DNA from: Streptomyces sp. TRM70350
GTDB taxonomy: Bacteria; Actinomycetota; Actinomycetes; Streptomycetales; Streptomycetaceae
DNA length: 64,000 bases
NCBI RefSeq assembly: GCF_019219825.1
Contig: NZ_JAHUXH010000012.1
Span: 124,001-188,000, forward strand
Reading direction: 5' to 3'
The notes beneath the pieces were generated by a model that searched no databases, was not told the DNA's origin, and saw nothing but the letters and a program-made list of their open reading frames with translations. Shown here in pieces: positions 48,948-57,745 of this stretch; the stretch's first letter is position 1, and the number at the start of each line of letters is the position of its first letter. Both the position numbers and the translations under genes were made by a program.

Positions 48948-50114
48948 TCACAGGGCGCCGTACAGGGCGTTCACCAGCGCCATCTTCCGTGGATCGTCGG
49001 CGATGTGCGGCCCCATGCGGTTCATCACATACCCGAGCGACACGCCCGCCTCCGGGTCGGCGAGCCCGCAGGACCCGCCGAACCCGTCGTGCCCGAAGGC
49101 CCGGGGGTTGCGCCCGTACGAGCCGTGCGGCCCGCTGAGCCACAGGCCGAGGCAGGCCTCCGTCTCCCTGTCGAGCCCGGCGCCCAGCACCAGGTCCCGG
49201 CCACTGCCCTGGCCCTCCCGCACCCGCTCGGCCGCCTCGGCGGAGAGGACCCGTCGGCCGCCGTACGATCCCCGGCCCGCGAGGATCCCGTACAGGGCCG
49301 CCACCGCCCGCGCGGTGCCGTGGCCGCTCGCGGCGGGGATCTCGGCGGCCCGCCACTCCGGCGTGTTGGCCTCGGCCGCGCCCACTGCGGGGTTGGTCAG
49401 CGCGGCGAGCGCGGCCGGCGCCAACTGGCTGAAGATCGCCGTCTGTTCGGAGCGGGGCGCGGTCCGCCGGTGCGTCAGCTCCGCTGCCCGCCCGGCGTCC
49501 TTCTCCGGCAGCCCTATGGTGAAGTCGATGCCGAGCGGCCCGGTCACCTCCCGCGCCAGGAACGCGCCGGGCAGCAGCCCCGAGACCCGCCGGACGACCT
49601 CCCCGACCAGATGGCCGTACGTCAGCGCGTGGTACCCCGACCGCGTCCCCGGCTCCCACCAGGGCTCCGTCGCGGCGAGCCGACGGGTTGTCAGCTCCCA
49701 GTCGCACAGGTCGGCGAACGAGTGCGGTTCGCGCAGGCCGGACAGGCCGGCCCGGTGGGAGAGCAGATGCCGTACGAGGACCTTCTCCTTGCCCGCCGCG
49801 GCGAACTCCGGCCAGTACGTGGCCACCGGCGCGTCGAGGTCCAGCAGGCCCCGGTCGGCGAGGACGTGCGCGCACAGCGCCACCGGGCCCTTGGACGTCG
49901 ACCACACGTTGACCAGAGTGTCGCGCTCCCAGGCCCGGGTGCGGGCCGGGTCGGCCCAGCCGCCCCACAGGTCGACCACGGTCACGCCGTCCACCATGAC
50001 CGTGACGGCCGCGCCCAGCTCCTCCCGCTCCCGGAAGTTCTCCTCGAACGCCGCACGCACCGCCGTGAAGCGGGCGTCGCAGTGGCCGTGGATCTGTGGC
50101 TCGCGCTCGGACAT
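48948..50114 (-). CDS. Class VIII esterase / beta-lactamase-fold serine hydrolase (EstB-like)
   Basis: Predicted 388-aa cytosolic hydrolase (no signal peptide). The catalytic S-T-S-K motif occurs in NVWSTSKGPVALCAHVL, and the second motif Tyr is in SGYHALTYGHLVGEVVRRVSG. The C-terminal GHDGFGGSCGLADPEAGVSLGYVMNRMG is the KTG-equivalent region. These match class VIII esterases such as EstB, which cleave short-chain esters. The ATG at 50114 has GGAGGG three bases upstream. It stands between the SnoaL/AXE pair and the UTRA regulator; a common pathway is not evident. Confidence 0.87.
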   Translation of the reverse strand: MSEREPQIHGHCDARFTAVRAAFEENFREREELGAAVTVMVDGVTVVDLWGGWADPARTRAWERDTLVNVWSTSKGPVALCAHVLADRGLLDLDAPVATYWPEFAAAGKEKVLVRHLLSHRAGLSGLREPHSFADLCDWELTTRRLAATEPWWEPGTRSGYHALTYGHLVGEVVRRVSGLLPGAFLAREVTGPLGIDFTIGLPEKDAGRAAELTHRRTAPRSEQTAIFSQLAPAALAALTNPAVGAAEANTPEWRAAEIPAASGHGTARAVAALYGILAGRGSYGGRRVLSAEAAERVREGQGSGRDLVLGAGLDRETEACLGLWLSGPHGSYGRNPRAFGHDGFGGSCGLADPEAGVSLGYVMNRMGPHIADDPRKMALVNALYGAL

Positions 50115-50203
50115 GCACCCTCCGTCGTCCGTAGGAAGCCCGGCCCGCGACCTTGCGGACCGGGGCTCCCTGAACGTACCGACTGGTCGGACAGCGCGGA
50201 AGG

Positions 50204-50608
50204 TCAGCCGAAGAACAGCGACCCCGTCGGCTCCCGGTGGCCGTCGGCGGTGTGCCAGTAGTCCCGTGTCTCGACCGCCAGTCCGTCGGCGTCGAACCGG
50301 ACGAAGACGCATCCGGCCAGGGTGACGGGCTCGCCGCCCTCCTCGGACAGCACCCGGAACTCGGCGACCGCCATCCCCTCCTGGCCCACGACCGGGGCCG
50401 AGAAGCGCACGTCGGTCACCCGCTCGTCGGCGAACGACCGGCGCAGATACGCGGCGAGTGCCGCGCGCCCGCGGTGCGGCTCGCGGAACGGCATGGAGCG
50501 GTGGACGCACTCCTCGGCGTACAGCGCGAGCAGCGCGTCCACGTCGTGCGTGGCCCAGCCCCGCTCCCACACGCGGACGAACCGCTCGGCGGCCTCCCGT
50601 GCCTCCAT
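50204..50608 (-). CDS. SnoaL-like (NTF2-fold) protein
   Basis: Predicted 134-aa NTF2-like domain protein: FVRVWERGWATHDVDALLALYAEECVHRSMPFREPHRGRAAL is the SnoaL_2 signature, and GLAVETRDYWHT closes the fold. Members are polyketide cyclases, dehydratases or binding proteins. The ATG at 50608 follows AAAGG by six bases. It starts 22 bp after the acetyl-xylan-esterase-like gene and is probably co-transcribed with it. No catalytic assignment is possible. Confidence 0.8.
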   Translation of the reverse strand: MEAREAAERFVRVWERGWATHDVDALLALYAEECVHRSMPFREPHRGRAALAAYLRRSFADERVTDVRFSAPVVGQEGMAVAEFRVLSEEGGEPVTLAGCVFVRFDADGLAVETRDYWHTADGHREPTGSLFFG

Positions 50609-50630
50609 GACAGACCTTTCAGCGGACTGT

Positions 50631-51599
50631 TCAGGCGTACGAGCGCAGCCAGCGCATCCTGGCGGCCTCCTGGAACGGGCCGCCGCCCTCGTGGTCGTTG
50701 AAGTCGTACACCTCGATCGCCTTCTCCTCGTGCGCCCAGGCGTTGAACGCGGCGAAGACGGTGGACGGCGGGCACGTCTGGTCCTCCAGTGCCGCCGAGA
50801 ACAGGGCGGGGGCACCGCCACGGGCGGCGAAGTGCACGCCGTCGAAGTAGGACAGCGTACGCAGCACGTCTTCGCTGCGGCCGCGGTGCGTCTTGAGGTA
50901 GAGGCCGATCTCCCGGTACGGGTGTCGGTCCGTCAGCGTCGCCGCGCGCGGGTAGTCGCACAGGAACGGCACGTCGGGCGCGACCGCCACCAGGTCCGGG
51001 ACCAGACCGCCGACGGCGATGGCGATGCCGCCGCCCTGGCTGGCGCCGAGCGCGACGGTGCGGGCCGGGTCGGTGAGCGGATGCGAGCGGGCGGCCTCGA
51101 CGGCGCGGACCGCGTCCGTGAACACCCGGCGGTAGTAGTAGTTCTCGGGCGCGTCGATGCCGCGGGTCATGAAGCCCGGGTACGCCGGAGCGCCGCCGAC
51201 CGGGTCAGGGGTGCCGCCACCGGCGCCCCAGGCGCTGCCCTGACCGCGGGTGTCCATCACGAAGTGCGCGCGGCCCGTGGAGGCCCACAGCAGATGCTCG
51301 AGGGGCAGCCCGCGCCCGCCCCCGTACCCGACGAACTCGACGACCAGCGGCAGCGGTTCCTCGGCGGCGGCGGGCAGCGTCAGCCAGCCCTTCACCGGGT
51401 GACCGCCGAACCCGGCGAACGTCACGTCGAACACCTGTACGGTGGTCAGTCCGGTGTCGACCGGCTCGAACCGGGCGTCCAGGTCGTACTCGCGGGCCTC
51501 CTGGAGCGTCTTGGACCAGAAGGCGTCGAAGTCCTCGGGTGCGGCGGAGGAGCTGTGGTACTCGCGGAGCTCGTCGAGGGGGAGGTCGAACAGGGCCAT
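50631..51599 (-). CDS. Acetyl xylan esterase / cephalosporin-C deacetylase family
   Basis: Predicted 322-aa intracellular alpha/beta hydrolase of the AXE1 (CE7) family, removing acetyl groups from short xylo-oligosaccharides or similar esters. The CE7 signature RGQGSAWGAGGGTPDPVGG and nucleophile elbow GASQGGGIA are visible. The catalytic Asp is probably in LEDQTCPPSTVFAAFN and the His in FNDHEGGGP. Length matches the family (about 320 aa; hexameric in known members). The ATG at 51599 has a loose GAAGGCGG upstream. It leads a two-gene unit with the SnoaL-like gene. Confidence 0.9.
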   Translation of the reverse strand: MALFDLPLDELREYHSSSAAPEDFDAFWSKTLQEAREYDLDARFEPVDTGLTTVQVFDVTFAGFGGHPVKGWLTLPAAAEEPLPLVVEFVGYGGGRGLPLEHLLWASTGRAHFVMDTRGQGSAWGAGGGTPDPVGGAPAYPGFMTRGIDAPENYYYRRVFTDAVRAVEAARSHPLTDPARTVALGASQGGGIAIAVGGLVPDLVAVAPDVPFLCDYPRAATLTDRHPYREIGLYLKTHRGRSEDVLRTLSYFDGVHFAARGGAPALFSAALEDQTCPPSTVFAAFNAWAHEEKAIEVYDFNDHEGGGPFQEAARMRWLRSYA

Positions 51600-51710
51600 G
51601 TAGGACCGCCTTCAGCGCAGACGACATTGGTGATCACACCGTACGCGGGTGGTCGGACCACTCGCCAGATACCCGGGTCCTGCGCCGCAACAGTTCCCGT
51701 GGTGCAGGCC

Positions 51711-52295
51711 TCAGGCCCGACGGCGGGTCCACTCCGGTTCCGTACGCGCCCACGCGCGCTCCCACTCCGCCATCCGGTGCCGGTCCGCCACCCGGCGGAC
51801 GGCGGCGTGGCCGACCAGCACCACGCCGACCGTGCCGGCCGTGGCGCAGATCCCCATGGTCAGACTGTGCTGCCAGATCGTCGCCGCGCTTGCGGGCGGC
51901 GGCACGCTGCGGCCGCGCCCGTCGAACCACACGTCGACCGTCTCCCCGGGCCGCGTCCCCGCCGGAACCCGCGCCGTGCCCGTCCGGGGGTCCTCGCCGG
52001 GCTCCGTCCAGCGCACGGTCGCCCGGTACGAGTACTCCCGGCCGCCGTGCACCGTGGGCAGCGTGTCGGGGGTTCGGCCGACGACCTCGGCACGGACGTG
52101 CCGCCGGTCCTCCCGCTGGGCCGCCGCGGTCTGCCGTGCCTCGCCGTGCGCCCACCAGCCCGCCAGGGCCCCGGCCAGCGGCGCGCCCAGGAACAGCAGG
52201 ACCGCGACGGCCAGCACCGTCCACGCCTCGACGACGTCCGACCTGCGCCGCAGCGGATTGCGCCGCCAACGCCAGCCGCGCACCCGGGTTCGCAT
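51711..52295 (-). CDS. Rv1733c-like two-helix membrane protein
   Basis: Predicted 194-aa membrane protein: a basic N-terminus (MRTRVRGWRWRRNPLRRRSDVVEAW), helix 1 (TVLAVAVLLFLGAPLAGALAG), an extracytoplasmic domain of ~95 residues containing GREYSYRATVRWTEPGEDP, helix 2 (MGICATAGTVGVVLVGHAAV) and a charged C-tail. This is the layout of the Rv1733c family widespread in Streptomyces. GAGGAGG upstream supports the ATG at 52295 rather than longer versions. Function unknown; the mycobacterial member belongs to the dormancy regulon. Confidence 0.82.
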   Translation of the reverse strand: MRTRVRGWRWRRNPLRRRSDVVEAWTVLAVAVLLFLGAPLAGALAGWWAHGEARQTAAAQREDRRHVRAEVVGRTPDTLPTVHGGREYSYRATVRWTEPGEDPRTGTARVPAGTRPGETVDVWFDGRGRSVPPPASAATIWQHSLTMGICATAGTVGVVLVGHAAVRRVADRHRMAEWERAWARTEPEWTRRRA

Positions 52296-52452
52296 CTCCG
52301 CCTCCTCGCCGTCACCGAGCCCGGAAGCCGTACCGGCACCTCCCGGGCCCATGTACGCGTGCGAGAGCCACATGCTTCAGGTACCCCGTCCCACGGACTT
52401 CGTTCATGGGGACCGACGATGAGGGGGACGGGGCGGCGCAGGGGGCGGGTGC

Positions 52453-53208
52453 TCAGCCGAAGCGCTCGATCCGGATCCGGTCCACCGGCTGGCCCGCCGC
52501 CACGAGCAGACGGGAGGCGTGCTCGGCGAAGGCGTCGGAGCCGCACACATAGGCTTCCCACCCACCGGGAGGCGCCGCCTCCAGGAGGGGCGCCACATGC
52601 GCCGCGCTCATCCGACCCACCGGTACGCCCGGCGGCGCCGTGCGCGTGAAGACGGGCGTCGTCTCGGCGCCGTACTCTCGCGCGAAGATCAGCTCCTCGG
52701 GGGTCCGCGCGGACACCAGCAGCCGCAGCGGCACGGACAGGCCGCGCGCCCGGTGGTGCCGCACCATCGACATCAGCGGTACGACGCCGGATCCGGCGCC
52801 GATCAGCAGCGCGGCCCGGTCGCCCGGCCAGGCGAAGAAGCCGCTCAGCGGCCCGCGCACCTCGACCCGGTCGCCGGGCCGGGCCTCGGTGTGGAACCAG
52901 CCGGAGACCTCACCGCCCGCGACGTGGTCCAGGGTCAGCTCGATGTGCCCGGAGTCGTCCGGCGCGGACGCGATCGAGTAGTGGCGCTGGGCGGTGTAGC
53001 CGTCCGCGGCCGTCAGCCGGAGCATCAGGTGCTGGCCGGGCAGATGCCCCGCCCAGGCGGGCACCGCGAACCGGAAGGTGGCCGCGCGCGGTGTCTCGCG
53101 GCGGATCTCGGTGAGGGTGGCGGTCTGCCAGCGGCCCGCGGTGCCGTTGCTCACGGCGATCCGGCCGGGCACGGCGAACCGCGTCGGGGGAGTGAACGTG
53201 TCAGTCAC
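52453..53208 (-). CDS. FAD/NAD(P)-binding ferredoxin-reductase-type oxidoreductase
   Basis: Predicted 251-aa FNR-like reductase without a 2Fe-2S domain. The FAD site is R-H-Y-S-I-A-S (residues ~75-81), the nucleotide site GAGSGVVPLMSMVRHH and the C-terminal region YVCGSDAFAEHASRLLVAAG. The GTG at 53208 overlaps the stop of the molybdoenzyme gene by 8 nt, so the two are coupled. It probably passes electrons from NAD(P)H to that partner or to its haem or ferredoxin donor; this pairing is common in actinobacteria. Confidence 0.9.
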   Translation of the reverse strand: MTDTFTPPTRFAVPGRIAVSNGTAGRWQTATLTEIRRETPRAATFRFAVPAWAGHLPGQHLMLRLTAADGYTAQRHYSIASAPDDSGHIELTLDHVAGGEVSGWFHTEARPGDRVEVRGPLSGFFAWPGDRAALLIGAGSGVVPLMSMVRHHRARGLSVPLRLLVSARTPEELIFAREYGAETTPVFTRTAPPGVPVGRMSAAHVAPLLEAAPPGGWEAYVCGSDAFAEHASRLLVAAGQPVDRIRIERFG

Positions 53209-53806
53209 CGGAGTACCGCTGCTCCTCCCACGGGTTGCCCCGCGCGTGGTAGCCGTTCTGCTCCCAGAAACCGGGCTCGTCGTGGTCGAGCAGGCGGAGG
53301 CCCGCGATCCACTTAGCGCTCTTCCAGAAGTACAGATGCGGCACCAGCAGCCGCGCCGGCCCGCCGTGTTCGGGCGGGAGCGGCCGGCCGTCGTACTCCC
53401 AGGCGATCCAGGCCTGTCCGCCGGTGAGGTCGGCGAGCGGGAGGTTCGTGGTGTACCCGGTGTGCGCGTAGGCGACGGCGTGCGTGGCCGTCGGCAGCGG
53501 GCGGACCTGCTCCAGGAAGGCGTCGAGCGAGACGCCCCCGAAGCGCACCCCGAACTTCGACCAGCTCGTCACGCAGTGGATGTCCCCCTCGTACGCGGAC
53601 GCCGGCAACGCGTGCGCCTGCGCCCAGTCCCAGGTGCGGGGCGCCTCCACCAGGCCGTCGACGCGGAAGGTCCAGTCGGCGGGGGTGAGGTCGGGGGTGA
53701 CCTCGGCGGACAGGACGGGCCAGTCGTCGCCCGCGTCGTACTGGCCGGGCGGCAGCCCCGGGTTGTCGACGCGCGGACGCCCGGTGAAGCCTCGGGTGAC
53801 GTTCAT
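53201..53806 (-). CDS. Sulfite-oxidase-type molybdopterin oxidoreductase (YedY/MsrP-like, cytosolic)
   Basis: Predicted 201-aa protein made only of the molybdopterin-binding domain. The molybdenum-ligand Cys is in GDIHCVTSWSKFGVRFGGV; later family blocks are YTTNLPLADLTGGQAWIA and HGGPARLLVPHLYFWKSAKW. No Tat signal is present, so unlike MsrP it should act in the cytosol. The ATG at 53806 has GGAGG ten bases upstream. The next gene encodes a matching reductase. The substrate (sulfite, S-oxide, other) is unknown. Confidence 0.88.
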   Translation of the reverse strand: MNVTRGFTGRPRVDNPGLPPGQYDAGDDWPVLSAEVTPDLTPADWTFRVDGLVEAPRTWDWAQAHALPASAYEGDIHCVTSWSKFGVRFGGVSLDAFLEQVRPLPTATHAVAYAHTGYTTNLPLADLTGGQAWIAWEYDGRPLPPEHGGPARLLVPHLYFWKSAKWIAGLRLLDHDEPGFWEQNGYHARGNPWEEQRYSGD

Positions 53807-54096
53807 GCGGGTGGTGCCTCCAGACCGCCGGTGCGGCGGCCCGCGGGTAGAGCGTGATCAGTGCGTACGCGTACCACCGTACGGGGTACGAGGACATGCC
53901 CCCGGAGGCGGTCGCCGTCCGACCCGTGGGGTAGGGTGACCGTCCGGCTGAGGGCGGTCCCAGCCGTGCGTGACCGAGGAGGTGGGACCCATTACCGCTG
54001 TGCCAGGTCGGGTGCTCTCCCCTCATGTCGGCGCGGACCACCGGCAGTAGACGACCGAGAGAGCGCCCTTCGGCTTCCGAAAGGCTCTCACCCCGC

Positions 54097-54879
54097 ATGC
54101 CCCTGCCGCTTTCCCCTTCCCGCGCCTCCGTGGTCGCCGCGTTGCGTGCCGCGGGCTGTGTCTTCGCCGAGGACGAGGCGGAGCTGATCCTCGGCGCCGC
54201 CCGCACCCCGGACGAACTCGCCGCGATGGTGGCCCGCCGCAGCGACGGACTGCCCCTCGAACTCGTCCTCGGCTGGGCCGAGTTCCGCGGGCTGCGCATC
54301 ACCGTCGAACCCGGCGTCTTCGTCCCCCGCCGCCGCACCGAGTTCCTGGTCGAACAAGCCGTCGCCGCCGCCCCGCACGCCTCGGTCGTCGTCGACCTGT
54401 GCTGCGGCTCGGGCGCGGTGGGCGCCGCCCTCGCCGCGGCCCTGGACCGGGTCCAACTGCACGCCGCCGACATCGACCCGGCCGCGGTGCACTGCGCCCG
54501 GCGCAATGTCGCCGGGCACGGCGGCCGGGTCCACGAAGGCGACCTGTACGCGGCGCTCCCCGGCGAACTGCGGGGCCGCGTCGACATCCTCGCCGCGAAC
54601 GTCCCCTACGTCCCCACCGCCGAGGTCGGTCTCCTGCCCGCCGAGGCACGTGACCACGAACCGCCCACCGCCCTCGACGGCGGCGCCGACGGACTGGACG
54701 TGCTGCGCCGGGTCGCCGCCGGTGCCGCCGAGTGGCTCGCGCCCGGCGGCTGCCTGCTGAGCGAGACCAGCCAGCGCCAGGCCCCCCAGGCCGTCGCCGC
54801 CTTCGACCGGGCCGGCCTCACGACCCGTCTGGCGGTGTCGGAGGAGCTGCACGCGCATGTGGTGATCGGCACCAACTGA
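54097..54879 (+). CDS. PrmC/HemK-like N5-glutamine methyltransferase family protein
   Basis: Predicted 260-aa SAM-dependent methyltransferase. A helical N-domain (residues ~1-75, ending ELVLGWAEFRGLRI) precedes the Rossmann core with motif I VVDLCCGSGAVGAAL. The family motif NPPY, which binds the target Gln, is replaced by N-V-P-Y (AANVPYVP). C-terminal GLDVLRRVAAGAAEWLAPGG is typical. The variant motif and stand-alone position suggest a paralogue acting on a target other than release factors, e.g. a natural product or another protein. The ATG at 54097 is chosen where family similarity begins; an upstream start at 54025 is possible. The 53807-54096 gap has a GTACGCGTAC palindrome near 53868 but no gene. 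Confidence 0.8.
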   Translation: MPLPLSPSRASVVAALRAAGCVFAEDEAELILGAARTPDELAAMVARRSDGLPLELVLGWAEFRGLRITVEPGVFVPRRRTEFLVEQAVAAAPHASVVVDLCCGSGAVGAALAAALDRVQLHAADIDPAAVHCARRNVAGHGGRVHEGDLYAALPGELRGRVDILAANVPYVPTAEVGLLPAEARDHEPPTALDGGADGLDVLRRVAAGAAEWLAPGGCLLSETSQRQAPQAVAAFDRAGLTTRLAVSEELHAHVVIGTN

Positions 54880-54906
54880 CGTCGGTTCACAGGGCGCGGG
54901 CCCGGG

Positions 54907-56994
54907 TCAGTCTCCCGTCTGCGCCCGGGCGATGAGGACGGCCACGTCGTCGTGGTTGTCGGGGTGGTGCAGGGTGCGGACGAGGAGGTCGCAGACGTCT
55001 TCCAGGGGGCGGGTCGGGTCGTCGAGGAGCGCCAGCAGGGTGTCCAGGCGTTCGTCGAGGGAGTGACTGCGGGTCTCCACCAGGCCGTCGGTGTAGAGGA
55101 CGAGTTCGTCGCCGGGGTCGAGGTCGAAGACGGTGGTGGTGAACTCGACGCCGCCCACGCCCAGCGGCGCGCCGGTCGGCAGGTCGAGCAGCTCGCGCGT
55201 TCCGTCGCCGCGGACGCGGACGGGCGGCAGATGGCCCGCGTTGGCGATCCGGCAGCACCGCTGCCGGGGGTCGTGGACGGCGTAGAGGCAGGTGGCGATC
55301 GAGTGGTCCAGGCCCTCGGTGATCCGGTCCAGGTGTTCGAGGAGCACCGCCGGGTCCAGGTCGAGGGAGGCCAGGGTGTTGGTGGCGGTGCGCAGCCGGC
55401 CCATGGTCGCCGCGGCGGTGATGCCGCTGCCCATCACATCGCCCACGACGAGCGCGGTCTTGCCGCCGTCCAGCGGAATGACGTCGAACCAGTCGCCGCC
55501 GACCTCGGTGGCGGCGCCGGCCGGCTGGTAGCGGGAGGCGACTTCGAGGCCGCCGGTGACGGACGGATGGCTGGGCAGCAGGCTGCGCTGGAGGGTGAGG
55601 GCGGTGTCGCGGGCGTTCTGGTACCAGCGGGCGTTGTCGATCTGCACCGCCGCACGGGCGGCCAGTTCACGGGCGAGCAGGAGGTCGTCCTCGCCGAACG
55701 GCAGCGGGTTGTGGATGCGCTTGAGGTCGAGGGCGCCCAGCACCTCGCCGCGCGCGATGAGCGGGACGGCGAGATACGAGTGGACGCCCGAGCGGGCCAG
55801 CAGGGCGGCCGCCTCCGGGGACCGGGCGATGCGCGGCAGGTCCTCCTCCTTGACCCGCGGGACCATCACCGGCCGGCCGGTGCGCACGCACTCGGTGACC
55901 AGGCGGTCGGGGCCGTAGCGGGCCACCTGTCCCGGCGGGTCGGCCGCCCGCAGGGCCTCCGGTGCGTCGTCCGCCCGTACCGCCAGGGCCCGGATCACCG
56001 CCGGTTGGGACGGGTCGGGGCTGCTGCGGCGGCCGCCCACCACCGAGTCCAGCAGGTCCACGGCGGCCACGTCCGCCAGCTCCGGTACCGCGACGTCGGC
56101 CAGTTCGTGGGCGGTGCGGTCCAGGTCCAGCGTGGTGCCGATGCGGGCCGACGCGTCGGCGATGAGCGCCAGCCGCCGCCGCGCGGCCTCCGCCTCCACG
56201 CCCGCCCGGTACTGCTCGGTGACGTCCACGACCGACAGGGCGACGCCCAGCACCGTGCCGCGGGCGTCCTCCAGCCGGTACAGCGAGATCGACCAGGCGT
56301 GGTCCTCGTGCGGGTCGGCCGGGGTACGGCCGACGGCGGGGTGGTCGACCAGCGGCTGCCCGGTGTCCAGGACGTGCCGCAACGCGGCCTCCAGGGGCGC
56401 CAGCTCCAGCATCGGCAGCACCTCGCCGATGGTCCGGCCGATGTGTTCCTCGGCCGGGACGCCGTTGATCCGCTCCAGCGCCGCGTTCACGGACACATAG
56501 CGCAGCCCGGCGTCCAGGACGGCCAGCCCGATCGGTGACTGCGCGATCACCCGCGTGGACAGCGCGACGTCCTGCTCCAGCCGGCGCACGGTCGACTGGT
56601 CGGCGGCGAGGCCCAGGGCGTAGACGTCGCCCCGGTCGTCCAGCAGCCGCATGTTGCGGAACTCCACCAGGCGGGTGCTGCCGTCCTTGCGGCGCACCGG
56701 GAAGGCACCCGCCCAGGCCCGACCGGTCGCCATGACATCGGCGAACAGCTTCCTGACCAGGTCGAAGTGCTCCTCGTGCACCATCACCCGGGCGGCGTAA
56801 CGGCCCAGCGCCTCGTGCGCCGGGTAGCCGAACAGCTCCTCGGCCTGGGGGCTCCACAGGACGATGCAGCCCTTGGCGTCCAGTACCACCGAGGCCACGC
56901 CCAGCACGTCGAGCAGGCCGCTGGGCCGCTCCGGCCCGCTGCCCGGCTCGGTCCCTTCGGCCACCGGTGGCCCGGTTGCACCCATCCCACGCAC
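54907..56994 (-). CDS. PAS-PAS-GAF-PP2C (SpoIIE-type) serine phosphatase
   Basis: Predicted 695-aa signalling protein. Domains in order: PAS 1 (~27-140, GCIVLWSPQAEELFGYPAHEAL), PAS 2 (~150-265, APIGLAVLDAGLRY-like block), GAF (~275-440, ending LAARAAVQIDNARWYQNARD), then an ALTLQRSLLP linker and the SpoIIE/PP2C domain (~465-690; metal-binding D in GGDWFDVIPLDGG, GDVMGSGITAAATMGRL, and C-terminal DLDPGDELVLYTDGLVETR and DDVAVLIAR). No membrane segment or kinase domain. It probably dephosphorylates anti-sigma-factor antagonists in response to a sensed signal. The GTG at 56994 is preferred because GGAAGG lies eight bases before it; TTG 57057 and ATG 56985 are alternatives. Confidence 0.88.
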   Translation of the reverse strand: MRGMGATGPPVAEGTEPGSGPERPSGLLDVLGVASVVLDAKGCIVLWSPQAEELFGYPAHEALGRYAARVMVHEEHFDLVRKLFADVMATGRAWAGAFPVRRKDGSTRLVEFRNMRLLDDRGDVYALGLAADQSTVRRLEQDVALSTRVIAQSPIGLAVLDAGLRYVSVNAALERINGVPAEEHIGRTIGEVLPMLELAPLEAALRHVLDTGQPLVDHPAVGRTPADPHEDHAWSISLYRLEDARGTVLGVALSVVDVTEQYRAGVEAEAARRRLALIADASARIGTTLDLDRTAHELADVAVPELADVAAVDLLDSVVGGRRSSPDPSQPAVIRALAVRADDAPEALRAADPPGQVARYGPDRLVTECVRTGRPVMVPRVKEEDLPRIARSPEAAALLARSGVHSYLAVPLIARGEVLGALDLKRIHNPLPFGEDDLLLARELAARAAVQIDNARWYQNARDTALTLQRSLLPSHPSVTGGLEVASRYQPAGAATEVGGDWFDVIPLDGGKTALVVGDVMGSGITAAATMGRLRTATNTLASLDLDPAVLLEHLDRITEGLDHSIATCLYAVHDPRQRCCRIANAGHLPPVRVRGDGTRELLDLPTGAPLGVGGVEFTTTVFDLDPGDELVLYTDGLVETRSHSLDERLDTLLALLDDPTRPLEDVCDLLVRTLHHPDNHDDVAVLIARAQTGD

Positions 56995-57288
56995 CGCCTT
57001 CGCCTTCCGCACGGCACGCCGTCCTCGTGCCGACTCCCCTTGCCGTACCGCGCTCAACCCTCTCTCTTACGCCACCACAGCCCTACTCCACCATCCCTCA
57101 ACATGACTGGGGGTGTCTGGCGATCTGCATCCTGACCGACGGCAAGACGTACCGCTTCACGAAGAGCTGAGCCGGTGCTCCTCTCGGGGCTGTACATCCC
57201 GGAATGTGGTGGTTTTCTGGGAGTGCGGCACGGGGCTGTGCGGGAACCCGCTGCCGTACCGCAGTGCGGCCACGAGAGGAGCCCCACG

Positions 57289-57663
57289 ATGGACAGTGAG
57301 CGACTGCACCCGGAATCCGTCTCCCTGGAGATCAGCGGATGCAGCAAGGAGGACGCCCGGATCGTCTTCGACACCCTGTGCGCGTGCTTCGACTCGGACC
57401 GGTGCTCCGACGACATACCGCGCGAGTGGCACGAGGTCCGGCCGACGGTGTGGCTGGGCACCTTCGAGGTCTCCGAACCGCACGAGGGCCCTCGCCCCGC
57501 CACCCCCCGGCTCTCGGCCTCCGTCGAGGCCGACGCGCACGGCGGCTACTGGGCGATCGACCGCTTCCGCACCACCCTGCACGACCTGTTCAAGGTGCAG
57601 GACCTCGCCACGGCCTCCGGCGACCAGGAGCGGGAGCTGCACGTACGGCTGGAGAGTCGCTGA
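57289..57663 (+). CDS. Conserved small protein of unknown function
   Basis: Predicted 124-aa acidic cytosolic protein starting MDSERLHPESVSLEISGCSK. It has three Cys near residues 38-50 (DTLCACFDSDRCSDD) and a C-terminal helix (TTLHDLFKVQDLATASGDQE). G/C bias at third positions is strong and GAGAGGAG precedes the ATG at 57289, so it is a real gene. No family is recognised, though the type is common in Streptomyces. The 295-bp gap before it shows only the probable promoter region of the divergent phosphatase. Confidence 0.7.
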   Translation: MDSERLHPESVSLEISGCSKEDARIVFDTLCACFDSDRCSDDIPREWHEVRPTVWLGTFEVSEPHEGPRPATPRLSASVEADAHGGYWAIDRFRTTLHDLFKVQDLATASGDQERELHVRLESR

Positions 57664-57674
57664 CACCCCTCCCG

Positions 57675-57716
57675 TTATGCAACTAGTTGCATAAACCGTG
57701 CGCGGTCGTCTACAAC
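57675..57716 (+). promoter_or_regulatory. fadH promoter with a perfect 20-bp palindromic operator
   Basis: TTATGCAACTAGTTGCATAA (57675-57694) is a perfect palindrome. Its right half supplies a -35 (TTGCAT, 57687-57692); an 18-bp spacer leads to TACAAC (57711-57716) as the -10. Binding would block the promoter. The likely regulator is the PadR-family protein encoded right after the dienoyl-CoA reductase gene, since PadR operators often have an ATGCAA...TTGCAT shape. Confidence 0.75.
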
Positions 57717-57745
57717 AGAGGGACGTCACCGCGCACGGAGGGGCC

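Noticed and set aside
56967..57170. Short plus-strand frame ending in LTDGKTYRFTKS near the phosphatase promoter
   Set aside because: Most of it overlaps the phosphatase start antisense; no ribosome site; too short to support.
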